Shown one piece after another: positions 17,988-28,488 of a stretch of DNA of 64,000 bases (the stretch's first letter is position 1; each line of letters starts with the position of its first letter). Source of the stretch: Sphingomonadales bacterium (GTDB lineage Bacteria > Pseudomonadota > Alphaproteobacteria > Sphingomonadales > Sphingomonadaceae); contig JAGWUH010000002.1 of NCBI GenBank assembly GCA_028868535.1, positions 97,773 through 161,772 on the forward strand, in the 5' to 3' direction. The position numbers and the translations under genes were made by a program. Below the pieces are notes generated by a model that worked only from the letters and a program-made list of their open reading frames with translations, was not told the origin of the DNA and did no database searches.

Positions 17988-20501
17988 ATGCCACATCATT
18001 CGGTCGATCCGGTGGAAAACCACGCCTTCTGGCGCGTGCTGCCGTCCGCGTCCTCCACGGACGAGGGGCTAACCGCGGCCGAAGCTGCGCTCCGGCTCGC
18101 CACGGACGGGCCCAACCGCATCGAGGAACCGGCCGCGCGCGGCCTCGTCGTGCGCGTGCTGCGCCGGCTCGCCGATCCGCTCGTGCTGATCCTGATCGCC
18201 GCCGCCGCCGTGTCGGGCGCCACCGGCGATACCGCCAGCCTCGTCATCATCCTCGTCATCGTCGCGTTCTCGGTCGGGCTCGACGTCGTCCAGGAACACG
18301 GCGCCGAGCGCGCGGCCGAGGCGCTGCGCCGCTCGATCGCGCTGCGCGTCACCGTGCTGCGCGATGGCCGACCGGTGCAGCTTCCCGCCGAACAGGTCGT
18401 GCGCGGAGACGTCTGCCGCCTCGCCCCGGGCAACCTCGTGCCCGCGGATGGCATCGTCCTCGCAAGCCGGGGCGCCCGCGTCGACGAATCGATTCTCACC
18501 GGGGAGCCCTGGCCGGCGGAGAAGCGGCCCGGCCCCAGCAACGCCGAATCTCTCGCCGACGCCTTCGATGCGCTGTTCGCCGGCACCGCGATGGTTTCGG
18601 GGGAGGCGACGATGCTCGTCGCCGCCACCGGCCGCGCCACCTGCCTCGGCGGCATCTCCGCCGATCTCGCCCATGACGAGCCGCCCCCGGCGTTCGAGCG
18701 CGGCTTGCGCCGGCTCGGCCTGCTGATCGTGCGGCTGACGCTGGCGCTGGTGCTGCTGGTGCTGCTCGCGCAGTTCCTCCACCATCGCCCGGCGCTCGAT
18801 GCGCTGATGTTCGCCGCCGCGCTCGCGGTCGGCCTCACGCCCGAGCTGCTGCCGATGGTCACCACCGTCACGCTGACGCGCGGCGCGGTGCGGATGGCGC
18901 GGCGCAAGGTCATCGTCAAGCGGCTGGCGGCGATCCACGACCTCGGCGCGATGGACGTCTTGTGCACCGACAAGACCGGCACGCTCACCGCCGCGCGCAT
19001 CGCGCTCACCGCCACGCTCGCGCCGGACGGTGCCGAAAGCGCCGCCGTCCGCGAACTCGCGGCGGTCAACAGCCACTATGCCAGCGGCGTCGGCAACCCG
19101 CTTGACGAGGCGATCCTCGCCGCCGCGCCCGACCTTTCCGGCTGGACCCGCGTCGCCGACCTGCCGTTCGATTTCGAGCGCCGCCGCAGCGCCGTGCTCG
19201 CCGAGCGCGACGGGGAACGCCTGCTGATCGTCAAGGGCGCGCCCGAGGACGTGCTGGCGCTGTGCACCGACCTCGACGATGCCGCCCGCGCCCGCGCCAC
19301 CGCGCTGGTCGAGGCGCACGCCGCCGCCGGCGAACGCCTGCTCGCCGTCGCCACCCGCGTCATGCCCGGCGTTACCGCCGTCTCCCATGCCGACGAGGCC
19401 GGTCTCGCGCTTGCCGGCTTCGCCTGCTTCCTCGATCCGCCCAAGCCGTCCGCCGCCGCCGCGATCGCGCGCCTCCACGGCCTCGGCGTCCGCGTGAAGA
19501 TCGTCTCGGGCGATGCCGCCCCGGTGGTCAGCCACCTCGTCGCGTCGCTCGGCATCCCCGCGCAGGGCCTGCTGACCGGCGCCGAGATCGAGCGCATGAA
19601 CGATCGCACGCTGCGCGCCGCGGTCGCCCGCCACGATCTCTACGCCCGCGTCTCGCCCGACCAGAAGCTGCGCGTGATCCACGCGCTGTCGCGCGCCGGC
19701 CATACCGTCGGCTTCATGGGCGACGGCATCAACGACGCCCCGGCGATCCACGCCGCCGATGCCGGGCTCTCGGTCGATACCGCCACCGACGTCGCCCGCG
19801 CCGCGGCGGACCTGATCCTGCTCGACAACGATCTCGGCGTCGTCGCCGACGGCGTCGAGGAAGGCCGGCGGACGTATGCCAACATCATGAAATACGTGCG
19901 CATGGGCACCAGCTCGAACTTCGGCAACATGCTGTCGATGGCGGTCGCCTCGCTGGTCGTGCCGTTCCTGCCGATGACCGGGGTGCAGATCCTGCTCAAC
20001 AACCTGCTCTACGATCTCTCGCAGACCGGCATCCCGTTCGATGCCGTCGATGCCGAGGACCTCGCCGCCCCGCGCAACTGGAGCATAGCCGCGATCGAGC
20101 GCTTCACCGCGGTGATGGGCCCGTTGTCGTCGCTGTTCGATCTCGCCACCTTCGCGCTGCTGCTGCTGGTGTTCCACGCGGGCGTGGGGGAGTTCCGCAC
20201 CGCCTGGTTCGTCGAATCGATGCTGACCCAGTTGCTGGTGATCTTCGTCATCCGCACCCGCGGCCGCCCCTGGCGCAGCCGCGCCAACCGCACCCTCGTC
20301 GCCACCTGCCTCGGCGCGCTGGCGGCGGCGCTGCTCGCCGCGTTCGGCCCCTGGCGCGCCCTGTTCGGCTTCGCCCCGCTGCCCGGCCACCTACTGGGCC
20401 TCGTCGCACTGCTCGCCGCCGCCTACCTGCTGCTGGCCGAACTGCTCAAGCGTCTGGCAATGCGCGAAAACACGCTTGCCCGTCGCCGCCGCGCTGCCTA
20501 G
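17988..20501 (+). CDS. mgtA: Magnesium-translocating P-type ATPase, MgtA/MgtB type
   Basis: An 837-residue P3B-type ATPase for Mg2+ uptake. In order: N-terminal cation ATPase domain, actuator with LTGEPWPAEK, the membrane motif TPELLPM (MgtA-like, where Ca2+ pumps have PEGLP), phosphorylation site CTDKTGTLT, nucleotide-binding KGAPEDVL, hinge GDGINDAPA, and C-terminal membrane helices. Length fits MgtA (about 860-900) slightly short. It starts after GGGAGGGGGCG. No mgtC neighbour and no leader riboswitch recognised. It ends ten bases before the next gene. Substrate is by family; another divalent cation is possible. Confidence 0.88.
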   Translation: MPHHSVDPVENHAFWRVLPSASSTDEGLTAAEAALRLATDGPNRIEEPAARGLVVRVLRRLADPLVLILIAAAAVSGATGDTASLVIILVIVAFSVGLDVVQEHGAERAAEALRRSIALRVTVLRDGRPVQLPAEQVVRGDVCRLAPGNLVPADGIVLASRGARVDESILTGEPWPAEKRPGPSNAESLADAFDALFAGTAMVSGEATMLVAATGRATCLGGISADLAHDEPPPAFERGLRRLGLLIVRLTLALVLLVLLAQFLHHRPALDALMFAAALAVGLTPELLPMVTTVTLTRGAVRMARRKVIVKRLAAIHDLGAMDVLCTDKTGTLTAARIALTATLAPDGAESAAVRELAAVNSHYASGVGNPLDEAILAAAPDLSGWTRVADLPFDFERRRSAVLAERDGERLLIVKGAPEDVLALCTDLDDAARARATALVEAHAAAGERLLAVATRVMPGVTAVSHADEAGLALAGFACFLDPPKPSAAAAIARLHGLGVRVKIVSGDAAPVVSHLVASLGIPAQGLLTGAEIERMNDRTLRAAVARHDLYARVSPDQKLRVIHALSRAGHTVGFMGDGINDAPAIHAADAGLSVDTATDVARAAADLILLDNDLGVVADGVEEGRRTYANIMKYVRMGTSSNFGNMLSMAVASLVVPFLPMTGVQILLNNLLYDLSQTGIPFDAVDAEDLAAPRNWSIAAIERFTAVMGPLSSLFDLATFALLLLVFHAGVGEFRTAWFVESMLTQLLVIFVIRTRGRPWRSRANRTLVATCLGALAAALLAAFGPWRALFGFAPLPGHLLGLVALLAAAYLLLAELLKRLAMRENTLARRRRAA

Positions 20502-20511
20502 CCTCCGGGCC

Positions 20512-22626
20512 ATGTCCCTGCCGAAACCGGCGCTCGCCGTCGCCCTGCTGCTCGCCACCCCCGCCGCCGCGCAGCCCTACCGCGCCACCATCGTCCGCGA
20601 CGAATGGGGCATCGCCCACATCACCGGCCGCACCGATGCCGACGCCGTGTTCGGCATGATCACCGCGCAGGCCGAGGACGATTTCCCCCGCATCGAGGAC
20701 AACTACCTGACCAGCCTCGGTCGCAAGGCCGAAGCCGAAGGGGAGGGGGCGCTGTGGCAGGACCTGCGCCAGCGCCTATGGGTCGATCCTGCCCGGCTGC
20801 GCGCCGATTACGCGCGCAGCCCGCGCTGGCTGCGCGCGCTGATGGACGCCTGGGCCGCCGGCCTCAATCACTACCTCGCCACGCACCCGCAGGTCCGCCC
20901 CCGCGTCCTCACCCGCTTCGAACCGTGGATGGCGCTCAGCTTCACCGAAGGCAGCATCGGCGGCGACATCGAAGGCGTCCCGCTCGCCCCCATCGCCGCG
21001 TTCTATGGCAACCAGAAGATCGCCGCCGCCGACACCGCCCTGCACGATCCCACCGGCTCGAACGGCATCGCCATCGCCCCCGCGCACAGCACCAGCGGCC
21101 ACGCGCTGCTGCTGATCAACCCGCACACCAGCTTCTTCTTCCGCTCCGAGCTGCAGATGACCAGCGGGCAGGGGCTCAATGCCTATGGCGCCGTCACCTG
21201 GGGCCAATTCTTCATCTACCAGGGCTTCAACGCCCATGCCGGCTGGATGCACACCTCGAGCGGCATCGACAACGTCGACCAGTTCGCCGAAACCATCGTC
21301 CAGCGCAGCGGTCGCTCGTACTATGCCCGCCACCTCGGCCGCCTAGAGCCCGTCCGCGAACGGCGCCTGACCCTGCGCTATCGCGACGCCAATGGCACCT
21401 TGTCGAGCCGCACCTTCACCACCTACGCCACCCGCCACGGCCCGATCGTCGCCGCCGCCAACGGCAAATGGATCGCGCAGGCGCTGATGAACCGCCCGCT
21501 CGCCGCGCTCCGGCAAAGCTACCTGCGCACCAAGGCCCACGATCTCGCGCAGTTCATGAAAGTGGCGAACCTCAAGGCCAACAGCTCGAACAACACCCTG
21601 TTCGCCGACAGCAAGGGCGAGATCGCCTACCTCCACCCGCAGTTCGTCCCCGTCCGCGATGACCGGCTCGACTGGCGCGCCCCGGTCGATGGCGAGACCG
21701 CCGACTGGCACGGCCTCCACGCCCTCGCCACATTGCCACAGGCGATCAACCCCCGGTCCGGCTGGGCCTACAACACCAACAACGCCCCCTGGACCGCCGC
21801 CGGCGCCGATTCGCCAAGGGCCGATGCCTTCCCCCGCTACATGGATCAGATCGGCGCCAACCCGCGCGGCCCCCATGCCGAGCGCCTGCTCGCCGACACC
21901 CCGCGCTTCTCGCTCGATGGCCTGATCACCGCCGCCTACGACCCCTGGCTCCCCGAATTCGATCGCCTGATCCCCCGGCTCGCCGCCGCGCACGCCCGCC
22001 ACCCCGATCCCGCCCGCGACGCCGCCGTGGCGCTGCTCGTGCAGTGGGACCGGCGCTGGTCGCTCGATTCCACCGCCACCACGCTCGCGGTGTTCTGGGG
22101 CGATGCCATGCTCGCCCGCGGCAAGGCGGAGATCGCCGCCGGTCGCCAGACCCGCTGGCAATGGCTCGATGTCGCCGGCGACGACGTCCGCCTCGCCGCG
22201 CTCGACGAGGCGCTGGCCCGCCTCCGGGCCGATTTCGGCCGCTGGCAGGTGCCCTGGGGCGAGGTCAACCGCTACCAGCGCAACGACGCTGCCATCGGCC
22301 AGCGCTTCGACGATGCGAAGCCGTCTACGCCGATCCCGTTCACCGCCTCGACCTGGGGCAGCCTCGCCGCGTTCGGCGCCGAGCGCGCCCCGGGCACGAA
22401 GCGATACTACGGCACGCGCGGCAACAGCTTCGTCGCCGCGGTGGAATTCGGCCCCCGCGTCCACGCCCGCGCCGTCTCGATCGGCGGCGAGAGCGGCGAT
22501 CCCGCCAGCCCACACTTCGCCGACCAGGTCGCCCGCTACGCAGCCGGGGACCTGCGCGAGGTTCATTTCCACCCCGACGAAATCGCCGCCCACGCCCGCT
22601 CGCGCGAAACCGTGACGAACCGCTGA
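20512..22626 (+). CDS. Penicillin acylase family N-terminal nucleophile hydrolase
   Basis: A 704-residue Ntn hydrolase precursor. ATG 20512 gives a clean signal peptide (residues 1-21, AAAQP), better than the ORF-track start, which overlaps the ATPase gene. The autocatalytic cleavage site and nucleophile are visible as TGSNGIAI, predicting cleavage before Ser183 to give alpha and beta chains. The conserved Asn region SSNNTLFAD follows. Family members cleave amides such as N-acyl homoserine lactones, beta-lactams or aculeacin; the substrate here is unknown. It lies between mgtA and thyA with short gaps (10 and 20 bases). Confidence 0.87.
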   Translation: MSLPKPALAVALLLATPAAAQPYRATIVRDEWGIAHITGRTDADAVFGMITAQAEDDFPRIEDNYLTSLGRKAEAEGEGALWQDLRQRLWVDPARLRADYARSPRWLRALMDAWAAGLNHYLATHPQVRPRVLTRFEPWMALSFTEGSIGGDIEGVPLAPIAAFYGNQKIAAADTALHDPTGSNGIAIAPAHSTSGHALLLINPHTSFFFRSELQMTSGQGLNAYGAVTWGQFFIYQGFNAHAGWMHTSSGIDNVDQFAETIVQRSGRSYYARHLGRLEPVRERRLTLRYRDANGTLSSRTFTTYATRHGPIVAAANGKWIAQALMNRPLAALRQSYLRTKAHDLAQFMKVANLKANSSNNTLFADSKGEIAYLHPQFVPVRDDRLDWRAPVDGETADWHGLHALATLPQAINPRSGWAYNTNNAPWTAAGADSPRADAFPRYMDQIGANPRGPHAERLLADTPRFSLDGLITAAYDPWLPEFDRLIPRLAAAHARHPDPARDAAVALLVQWDRRWSLDSTATTLAVFWGDAMLARGKAEIAAGRQTRWQWLDVAGDDVRLAALDEALARLRADFGRWQVPWGEVNRYQRNDAAIGQRFDDAKPSTPIPFTASTWGSLAAFGAERAPGTKRYYGTRGNSFVAAVEFGPRVHARAVSIGGESGDPASPHFADQVARYAAGDLREVHFHPDEIAAHARSRETVTNR

Positions 22627-22646
22627 CAAGGCGCTACTCCCCGCGC

Positions 22647-23591
22647 ATGACCGCGCCCGATTCCCGCGCCCCCCACTGGGAGTGGCAATACCTCGACCTG
22701 ATGCGCCGCATCTGGGAGCACGGCGACGAACGCGTCGATCGCACCGGTATCGGCACCCGCTCGCTGTTCGGCGAGACGATCCGCTTCGATCTCTCGGGCG
22801 GGGCGATGCCGCTGCTCACCACCAAGCGCGTCTACTGGAAGACCGCCACGCGCGAATTCCTGTGGTTCCTCACCGGGCAGACCAACATCCGCGAACTCTG
22901 CGCACAGGGCGTCGAGATCTGGACCGACTGGCCGCTCGATCGCTACCGGCGCGAGACCGGCGATGCCATCAGCCGCGCCGATTTCTCCGCCCGCATCGTC
23001 GCCGATGCCGCTTTCGCCGCGCGCTGGGGCGATCTCGGCCCGGTCTACGGCAAGCAGTGGGTCGACTGGCCGGTCTACGAGCCGGCGGGTGAGGGACTCT
23101 ACCGCAAGCGCGCGCACGGCATCAACCAGGTCGCCGATCTGGTCGCCTCGCTGCGCGACAACCCCGGCAGCCGCCGCCACATCGTCGAGGGCTGGAACGT
23201 CGCGGAGCTGGACGCGATGGCGCTGCCGCCGTGCCACAAGACCTACCAGTTCCACGTCGCCGACGGCCGCCTCTCGGGCCTGCTCACCCAGCGCTCGTGC
23301 GATCTTGGCCTCGGCTTCGCGTTCAACATGTGGAGCCTGGCGCTGTTCATCCGCATGCTGGCCCAGCAATGCGATCTCCAGCCCGGCGAGGCGATCTGGC
23401 AGGGCGGCGACGTCCACCTCTACCTGAACCATGCCGCGCTGGTGGAGGAACAACTGGCGCGGACCCCGGCGGGCGAGGCGCATCTCGCCATCGGCCGCCG
23501 GCCCGAATCGATCTTCGCCTACGCGATCGAGGATTTCACCGTCAGCGGCTACGCCCCGCAGGCGCACATCGCTGCACCGGTCGCGGTCTGA
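22647..23591 (+). CDS. thyA: Thymidylate synthase ThyA
   Basis: Methylates dUMP to dTMP using methylene-tetrahydrofolate. The 314-residue protein has the catalytic Cys in LPPCHKTYQ, plus RSCDLGLGFAFN and HLYLNHAALVEEQL. It is about 50 residues longer than the E. coli enzyme because of an insertion after EIWTDWPLDRY, as in other long-form ThyA. The start at 22647 follows the hydrolase stop by 20 bases; the ORF-track start is inside the previous gene. Confidence 0.96.
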   Translation: MTAPDSRAPHWEWQYLDLMRRIWEHGDERVDRTGIGTRSLFGETIRFDLSGGAMPLLTTKRVYWKTATREFLWFLTGQTNIRELCAQGVEIWTDWPLDRYRRETGDAISRADFSARIVADAAFAARWGDLGPVYGKQWVDWPVYEPAGEGLYRKRAHGINQVADLVASLRDNPGSRRHIVEGWNVAELDAMALPPCHKTYQFHVADGRLSGLLTQRSCDLGLGFAFNMWSLALFIRMLAQQCDLQPGEAIWQGGDVHLYLNHAALVEEQLARTPAGEAHLAIGRRPESIFAYAIEDFTVSGYAPQAHIAAPVAV

Positions 23592-23600
23592 CGGCTCGGC

Positions 23601-24056
23601 TCAGCGCACGAACCCGGCGTAGGCGATTCGCCCGGCGCCGGCCATGGCCTGAGTCGGCGATACCCGCCAGCGCACGTGGGTCACGTCCTCCGGTGTCGCC
23701 GTGCGCCCGCCGATGCGCAGCGCGCCGAGCTGTCCCCAGTTGCGTCCGCCGTCGACGGAGACTTCCTCGCTGGGTTCGGCGCTCTGCTGGTAGGCAAGGC
23801 CGGCCGGCAGCGCGTTGGTGACGACGAAGCCGCCGTTGCCGCCCAGCCGATACCAGTTTACCACGGTCACCACCCGGTCGCCCCGGCTCAGCCGCGCCGC
23901 CGGTTCCAGCGATCGCACGGTTTCGCCGTGATGCAACCTGGTGCGCTCGACGAAGACGGCGCTGTCCACCGAGACCGCCGGCGCCGCCAGTGCCGGCGTG
24001 GCGAACAGCGGAGCACCCAGCATAAGCGCGAATGCGGCACGCGGGATGGAAGTCAC
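23601..24056 (-). CDS. Secreted protein of unknown function, DUF11-like
   Basis: About 151 residues. The N-terminus is a signal peptide ending FATPALA. The rest is a single beta-rich module resembling DUF11/conserved-repeat-domain proteins: DRVVTVVNWYRLGGNGGFVVTNALPAGL and VSVDGGRNWGQLG. The start is uncertain: GTGs exist at 24092, 24086 and 24056. I chose 24056 because GGGGAC lies upstream and the signal peptide is then of normal length. It stands alone, convergent with thyA. No function can be assigned. Confidence 0.65.
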   Translation of the reverse strand: MTSIPRAAFALMLGAPLFATPALAAPAVSVDSAVFVERTRLHHGETVRSLEPAARLSRGDRVVTVVNWYRLGGNGGFVVTNALPAGLAYQQSAEPSEEVSVDGGRNWGQLGALRIGGRTATPEDVTHVRWRVSPTQAMAGAGRIAYAGFVR

Positions 24057-24208
24057 GTCGGTATGTCCCCGTATTGTCTCGTTCACGGGCACTGTGCCGC
24101 CGCGGGACCAAGATATGGTTAACGGCCGGCTTCAGGGTCTTTGCGGAGGGGTTCGGGCGCGCATCCCGGGCGCTCGCGAAATTTCCTGCGAGGGCCCCGC
24201 CAAGGCGG

Positions 24209-24237
24209 TTGACAGCCCCGATCCGCTGCCCTAGTGG
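24209..24237 (+). promoter_or_regulatory. Promoter for tRNA-Asp
   Basis: TTGACA at 24209-24214 and TAGTGG at 24232-24237 with a 17-base spacer, 32 bases ahead of the tRNA gene. The -35 is perfect and the -10 is weak. Confidence 0.6.
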
Positions 24238-24269
24238 CGCGGCTCCCCGAGCGGTGCTCCGTCGGAAAC

Positions 24270-24346
24270 GCGGGTGTAGCTCAGTTGGTTAGAGTGCCGG
24301 CCTGTCACGCCGGAGGTCGCGGGTTCGAGCCCCGTCACTCGCGCCA
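24270..24346 (+). tRNA. tRNA-Asp (GTC)
   Basis: The acceptor GCGGGTG pairs with CACTCGC (one G-T). The anticodon arm CCGGC/GCCGG encloses CTGTCAC, anticodon GTC. The T-loop is TTCGAGC. Discriminator G, typical for tRNA-Asp, and CCA are encoded. Confidence 0.97.
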
Positions 24347-24388
24347 CTCGGGGGATTTTCCCGCAGCGCAAGCTGCCGGCGGAAAACG

Positions 24389-24416
24389 AAAGGCCCGGTT
24401 TCGACCGGGCCTTTTT
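24389..24416. terminator. Terminator between tRNA-Asp and the convergent DUF2842 gene
   Basis: AAAGGCCCGGT / ACCGGGCCTTT, a perfect 11-bp stem with loop TTCG, followed by further T. It is symmetric enough to stop transcription from both sides. It lies five bases past the DUF2842 stop. Confidence 0.9.
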
Positions 24417-24420
24417 CGTT

Positions 24421-24657
24421 TCACTTCAGCCGGCCGTGTTCCATCCAGAACAGCAGCCGCCGCACCGGCAGCAGCCACAGCCACACCACCCCCAGCAGCA
24501 CGTAGACCGGCAGTTGCGCCAGCACCGGCAGGGTGGAGATCCACGGCCCGAGCCAGCGCGCCACCGCCATCGCATAGACCGCCAGCGCCGCCACCAGCAG
24601 CAGCACGCCGGCGGGAATCCGCCAGCTCGGTTCCTTGCGCACCGGCTTCTCGACCAT
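24421..24657 (-). CDS. DUF2842 family small membrane protein
   Basis: 78 residues with two hydrophobic helices (about 14-35 and 45-65) and basic termini. It matches the alphaproteobacterial DUF2842 family by size and pattern (SWRIPAGVLLLV, GVVWLWLLPVRRLLFWME). The start overlaps the preceding cyclo-ligase stop by one base, so the two are co-transcribed. Function unknown. Confidence 0.8.
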   Translation of the reverse strand: MVEKPVRKEPSWRIPAGVLLLVAALAVYAMAVARWLGPWISTLPVLAQLPVYVLLGVVWLWLLPVRRLLFWMEHGRLK

Positions 24658-25232
24658 CAGGCCAACTCCCCATACAGCCGCGTCGGCGTCACCACCGCCT
24701 CCAGCGGCCGGTCATGCGGCTCGACCGGCAGCGTCTCGACCAATTGGCAATCCCACGCCAGCCCCACCGCGCGTGCCCCCGGATGCGCCGCCAGCCAGCG
24801 ATCATAGTGTCCGGCACCCTGGCCCAGCCGGTCGCCGGCGGCGGTAAAGCCCAGCAACGGCACGATCACCCAGTCCGGCACCAGCGCCCCGGCATCGTCG
24901 CCCGGCTGCGGCATCGCGAACGGCCCGGGAACCAGTCCATCGTCGTTCCAGGGATCGCGCCATTCACGGAACGCCATGCCCGCCTCGCGCGTGGCGAACC
25001 AGGGCAGGGCGACCTTCCGCCCGTTCTCCTGAAACCACCGGGCAAACCCCCGCGTCGGCGCCTCCGCCCCGACGGCATGGTACAGGCCCACCGTCGCCCC
25101 CTCGGGAATCGCCCGCGCCAGCACCGCCGGCGGCCGCATCAGCACCAGCGCCCGCGTCGCCGCCGGCAATCCCGTCACATGCCCCTTGCGCACCTCGCGC
25201 AAACGCGCCCGCAGATCGTGCTTTTCGTTCAA
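24657..25232 (-). CDS. 5-formyltetrahydrofolate cyclo-ligase
   Basis: A 191-residue enzyme (MTHFS, YgfA family) that uses ATP to convert 5-formyl-THF to 5,10-methenyl-THF. It has an N-terminal basic helix (RARLREVRKGH), the central VPLLGF and the nucleotide/substrate loop RLGQGAGHYDRWL, a variant of the family's RxGxGxGYYDR. As in many proteobacteria, it is downstream of zapA and 6S RNA on the same strand. Confidence 0.92.
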   Translation of the reverse strand: MNEKHDLRARLREVRKGHVTGLPAATRALVLMRPPAVLARAIPEGATVGLYHAVGAEAPTRGFARWFQENGRKVALPWFATREAGMAFREWRDPWNDDGLVPGPFAMPQPGDDAGALVPDWVIVPLLGFTAAGDRLGQGAGHYDRWLAAHPGARAVGLAWDCQLVETLPVEPHDRPLEAVVTPTRLYGELA

Positions 25233-25281
25233 GAGCCTACCTTCGCGACGGCGGCGCGCGGATATCGCGGCCAGCGGGAGA

Positions 25282-25422
25282 GGAGTCGCGAGAGTGGGTT
25301 CAGGGTGGAGCGAGAATGGCTGGCTCGCGAGACCCGGAGCGCAGCGGCCTTGATGGCCGTGAGCACCGGAAGCTCGCGAGACGGCCGTTCGCAGCCCACC
25401 ATGGACCCGCTATCGCGACTCC
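25282..25422 (-). repeat. Structured repeat element, copy A
   Basis: A ~141-base element ending in a long inverted repeat (GAGTCGCGAGAG...CTATCGCGACTC) and holding an inner hairpin (CGGCC TTGA TGGCCG). Its interior closely matches copy B at 49204-49340: TGGAGCGAGAATGGCTGGCT, GTGAGCACCGGAAGC and GACGGCCGTTCGCAGCCCA are shared. The stems differ in sequence but remain paired in both. It lies directly after the 3' end of 6S RNA and 50 bases before the cyclo-ligase start, in the same orientation relative to transcription as copy B. I do not recognise the family. Confidence 0.8.
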
Positions 25423-25424
25423 GG

Positions 25425-25600
25425 AGGTGACGGGACCACCGTGGGTCGTTTGCCCTAGAAATCCACTGACGCCTCGACGTCAGGTGGGGACCATGTGTGC
25501 CGGCCCTCGCCGCGAACGACGCGAACCGACCAGGGACAGCCCCCAAGGATTGCTTATAGCCTCAGGGATGTTCATGGCGCGCACCGGGCAGTACCCGTCG
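25425..25600 (-). ncRNA. ssrS: 6S RNA (candidate)
   Basis: 6S RNA binds sigma-70 RNA polymerase and dampens transcription in stationary phase. The evidence is position and structure. The interval lies between zapA and the cyclo-ligase gene, the classical ssrS locus. The strand shows CCCTGAG just before an open region, as in the E. coli molecule, and can fold into a long irregular hairpin closed by GACGGG/CCCGTC (25594-25599 with 25429-25434) and CCCT/AGGG. A small hairpin (CTGACG/CGTCAG) sits on the 3' side of the central bubble. A promoter lies at the right distance upstream. Ends are approximate. Confidence 0.75.
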
Positions 25601-25605
25601 CGCTC

Positions 25606-25634
25606 CATGTAGGCGCGACCGGCCGGAAGCTCAA
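25606..25634 (-). promoter_or_regulatory. Promoter for 6S RNA
   Basis: Read on the minus strand: TTGAGC, a 17-base spacer, TACATG. The expected start point falls about at the 5' edge of the 6S closing stem (GACGGG). It lies just past the zapA stop codon. Confidence 0.55.
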
Positions 25635-25649
25635 CCCCGGCCCGGATGC

Positions 25650-25982
25650 TCAGCCTTGCGCCTCGATCGTTCCCGCCAGCCGTTCCAGCCGCTCCGCCAG
25701 CGAGGCCAGCCGCTCCGTCGGGAACGCGGGGGCAGGGGCGGGCGCGGCTGCAAGGGGCGCGGCGCGGGCGATCGCCTGCGCCTGCTCCAGCTCGTGCACC
25801 TGGTCGGCCAGCAGCAGCGCCGCGAACAACAGCGACCGCGTCTCGCCATGGGCCTGGCCGCCAGGCATTTCCGAAAGCTTGCTGTCGATCAGCCGGCCCA
25901 ACCCGGCGACGTGGGTTTCCTCGCCGGGTGCGCAGGCCACCGCATAGTCGCGGCCGCCGATCGAGAGGGTGACGTTGCTCAT
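25650..25982 (-). CDS. zapA: Cell division protein ZapA
   Basis: A 110-residue FtsZ-ring associated protein that bundles FtsZ filaments. It begins MSNVTLSIGGRDYAVACAPGEE, the family's N-terminal globular part, followed by a helical region (ETRSLLFAALLLADQVHELEQ) and an Ala/Pro linker leading to a final coiled segment. The ATG at 25982 overlaps the upstream gene's stop (ATGA); the ORF-track start eight codons earlier is less likely. Confidence 0.9.
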   Translation of the reverse strand: MSNVTLSIGGRDYAVACAPGEETHVAGLGRLIDSKLSEMPGGQAHGETRSLLFAALLLADQVHELEQAQAIARAAPLAAAPAPAPAFPTERLASLAERLERLAGTIEAQG

Positions 25983-26233
25983 CCCGCGCCATTCCCCCCG
26001 CGCCACAACGGCAGGTCCTCGCCCTGCGGGGCCGCGGCGACGATCAGCGATTCAATCTGCGAGATCGCCCCCGATACCGCGCCGCGCAGGCGCTCGTTCT
26101 CGGCCTCGAGCTGCGCCGCGCGGGCGTCCTGGGCCGCGCCGGCCGCCTCGGCACGCGCACGCAGCGCCGCGTCGAGCCTGCCGATCGCGCCTTCGATCCT
26201 TTGCAGGATGCTATCCACGTCCCCGCCATCCAT
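25979..26233 (-). CDS. Small coiled-coil protein upstream of zapA
   Basis: 84 residues, almost entirely one predicted coiled coil (IGRLDAALRARAEAAGAAQ..., AAQLEAENERLRGAVSGAI), acidic N-terminus MDGGDVDSILQRIEG. It is coupled to zapA by a four-base overlap, so a role in cell division similar to ZapB-like proteins is plausible but unproven. I do not assign a gene name. Confidence 0.7.
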   Translation of the reverse strand: MDGGDVDSILQRIEGAIGRLDAALRARAEAAGAAQDARAAQLEAENERLRGAVSGAISQIESLIVAAAPQGEDLPLWRGGNGAG

Positions 26234-26490
26234 CCTGCTTGGTTAACGCTAAAAGCCCGGAATGCAAAGCCTTGGCTGCCGAACAATCGATTCCACCGTG
26301 GAATCCCCCCGCAATTGCCGCCGATCGCCCCGCCGGCGTGCGCAAAATGGGCCGTGGGCGCGGCTCCGCGCCACGCGCGCCTTGACGCACCGGAACCCTT
26401 CCGCAAAGGAAGCCGCGCACGAATCGCGCCGCCCCGGCGCCCCCTTTTTTCGCGCCCGCGCGCGCCACAACGATCGGAGCCCACCCCCCG

Positions 26491-28461
<1,971 letters not shown>

Positions 28462-28488
28462 CACCACCGTTCAGAGGAGGACTACAGC

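Noticed and set aside
25282-25422. CRISPR repeat
   Set aside because: Only two copies 24 kb apart, ~140 bases long, with no spacers.
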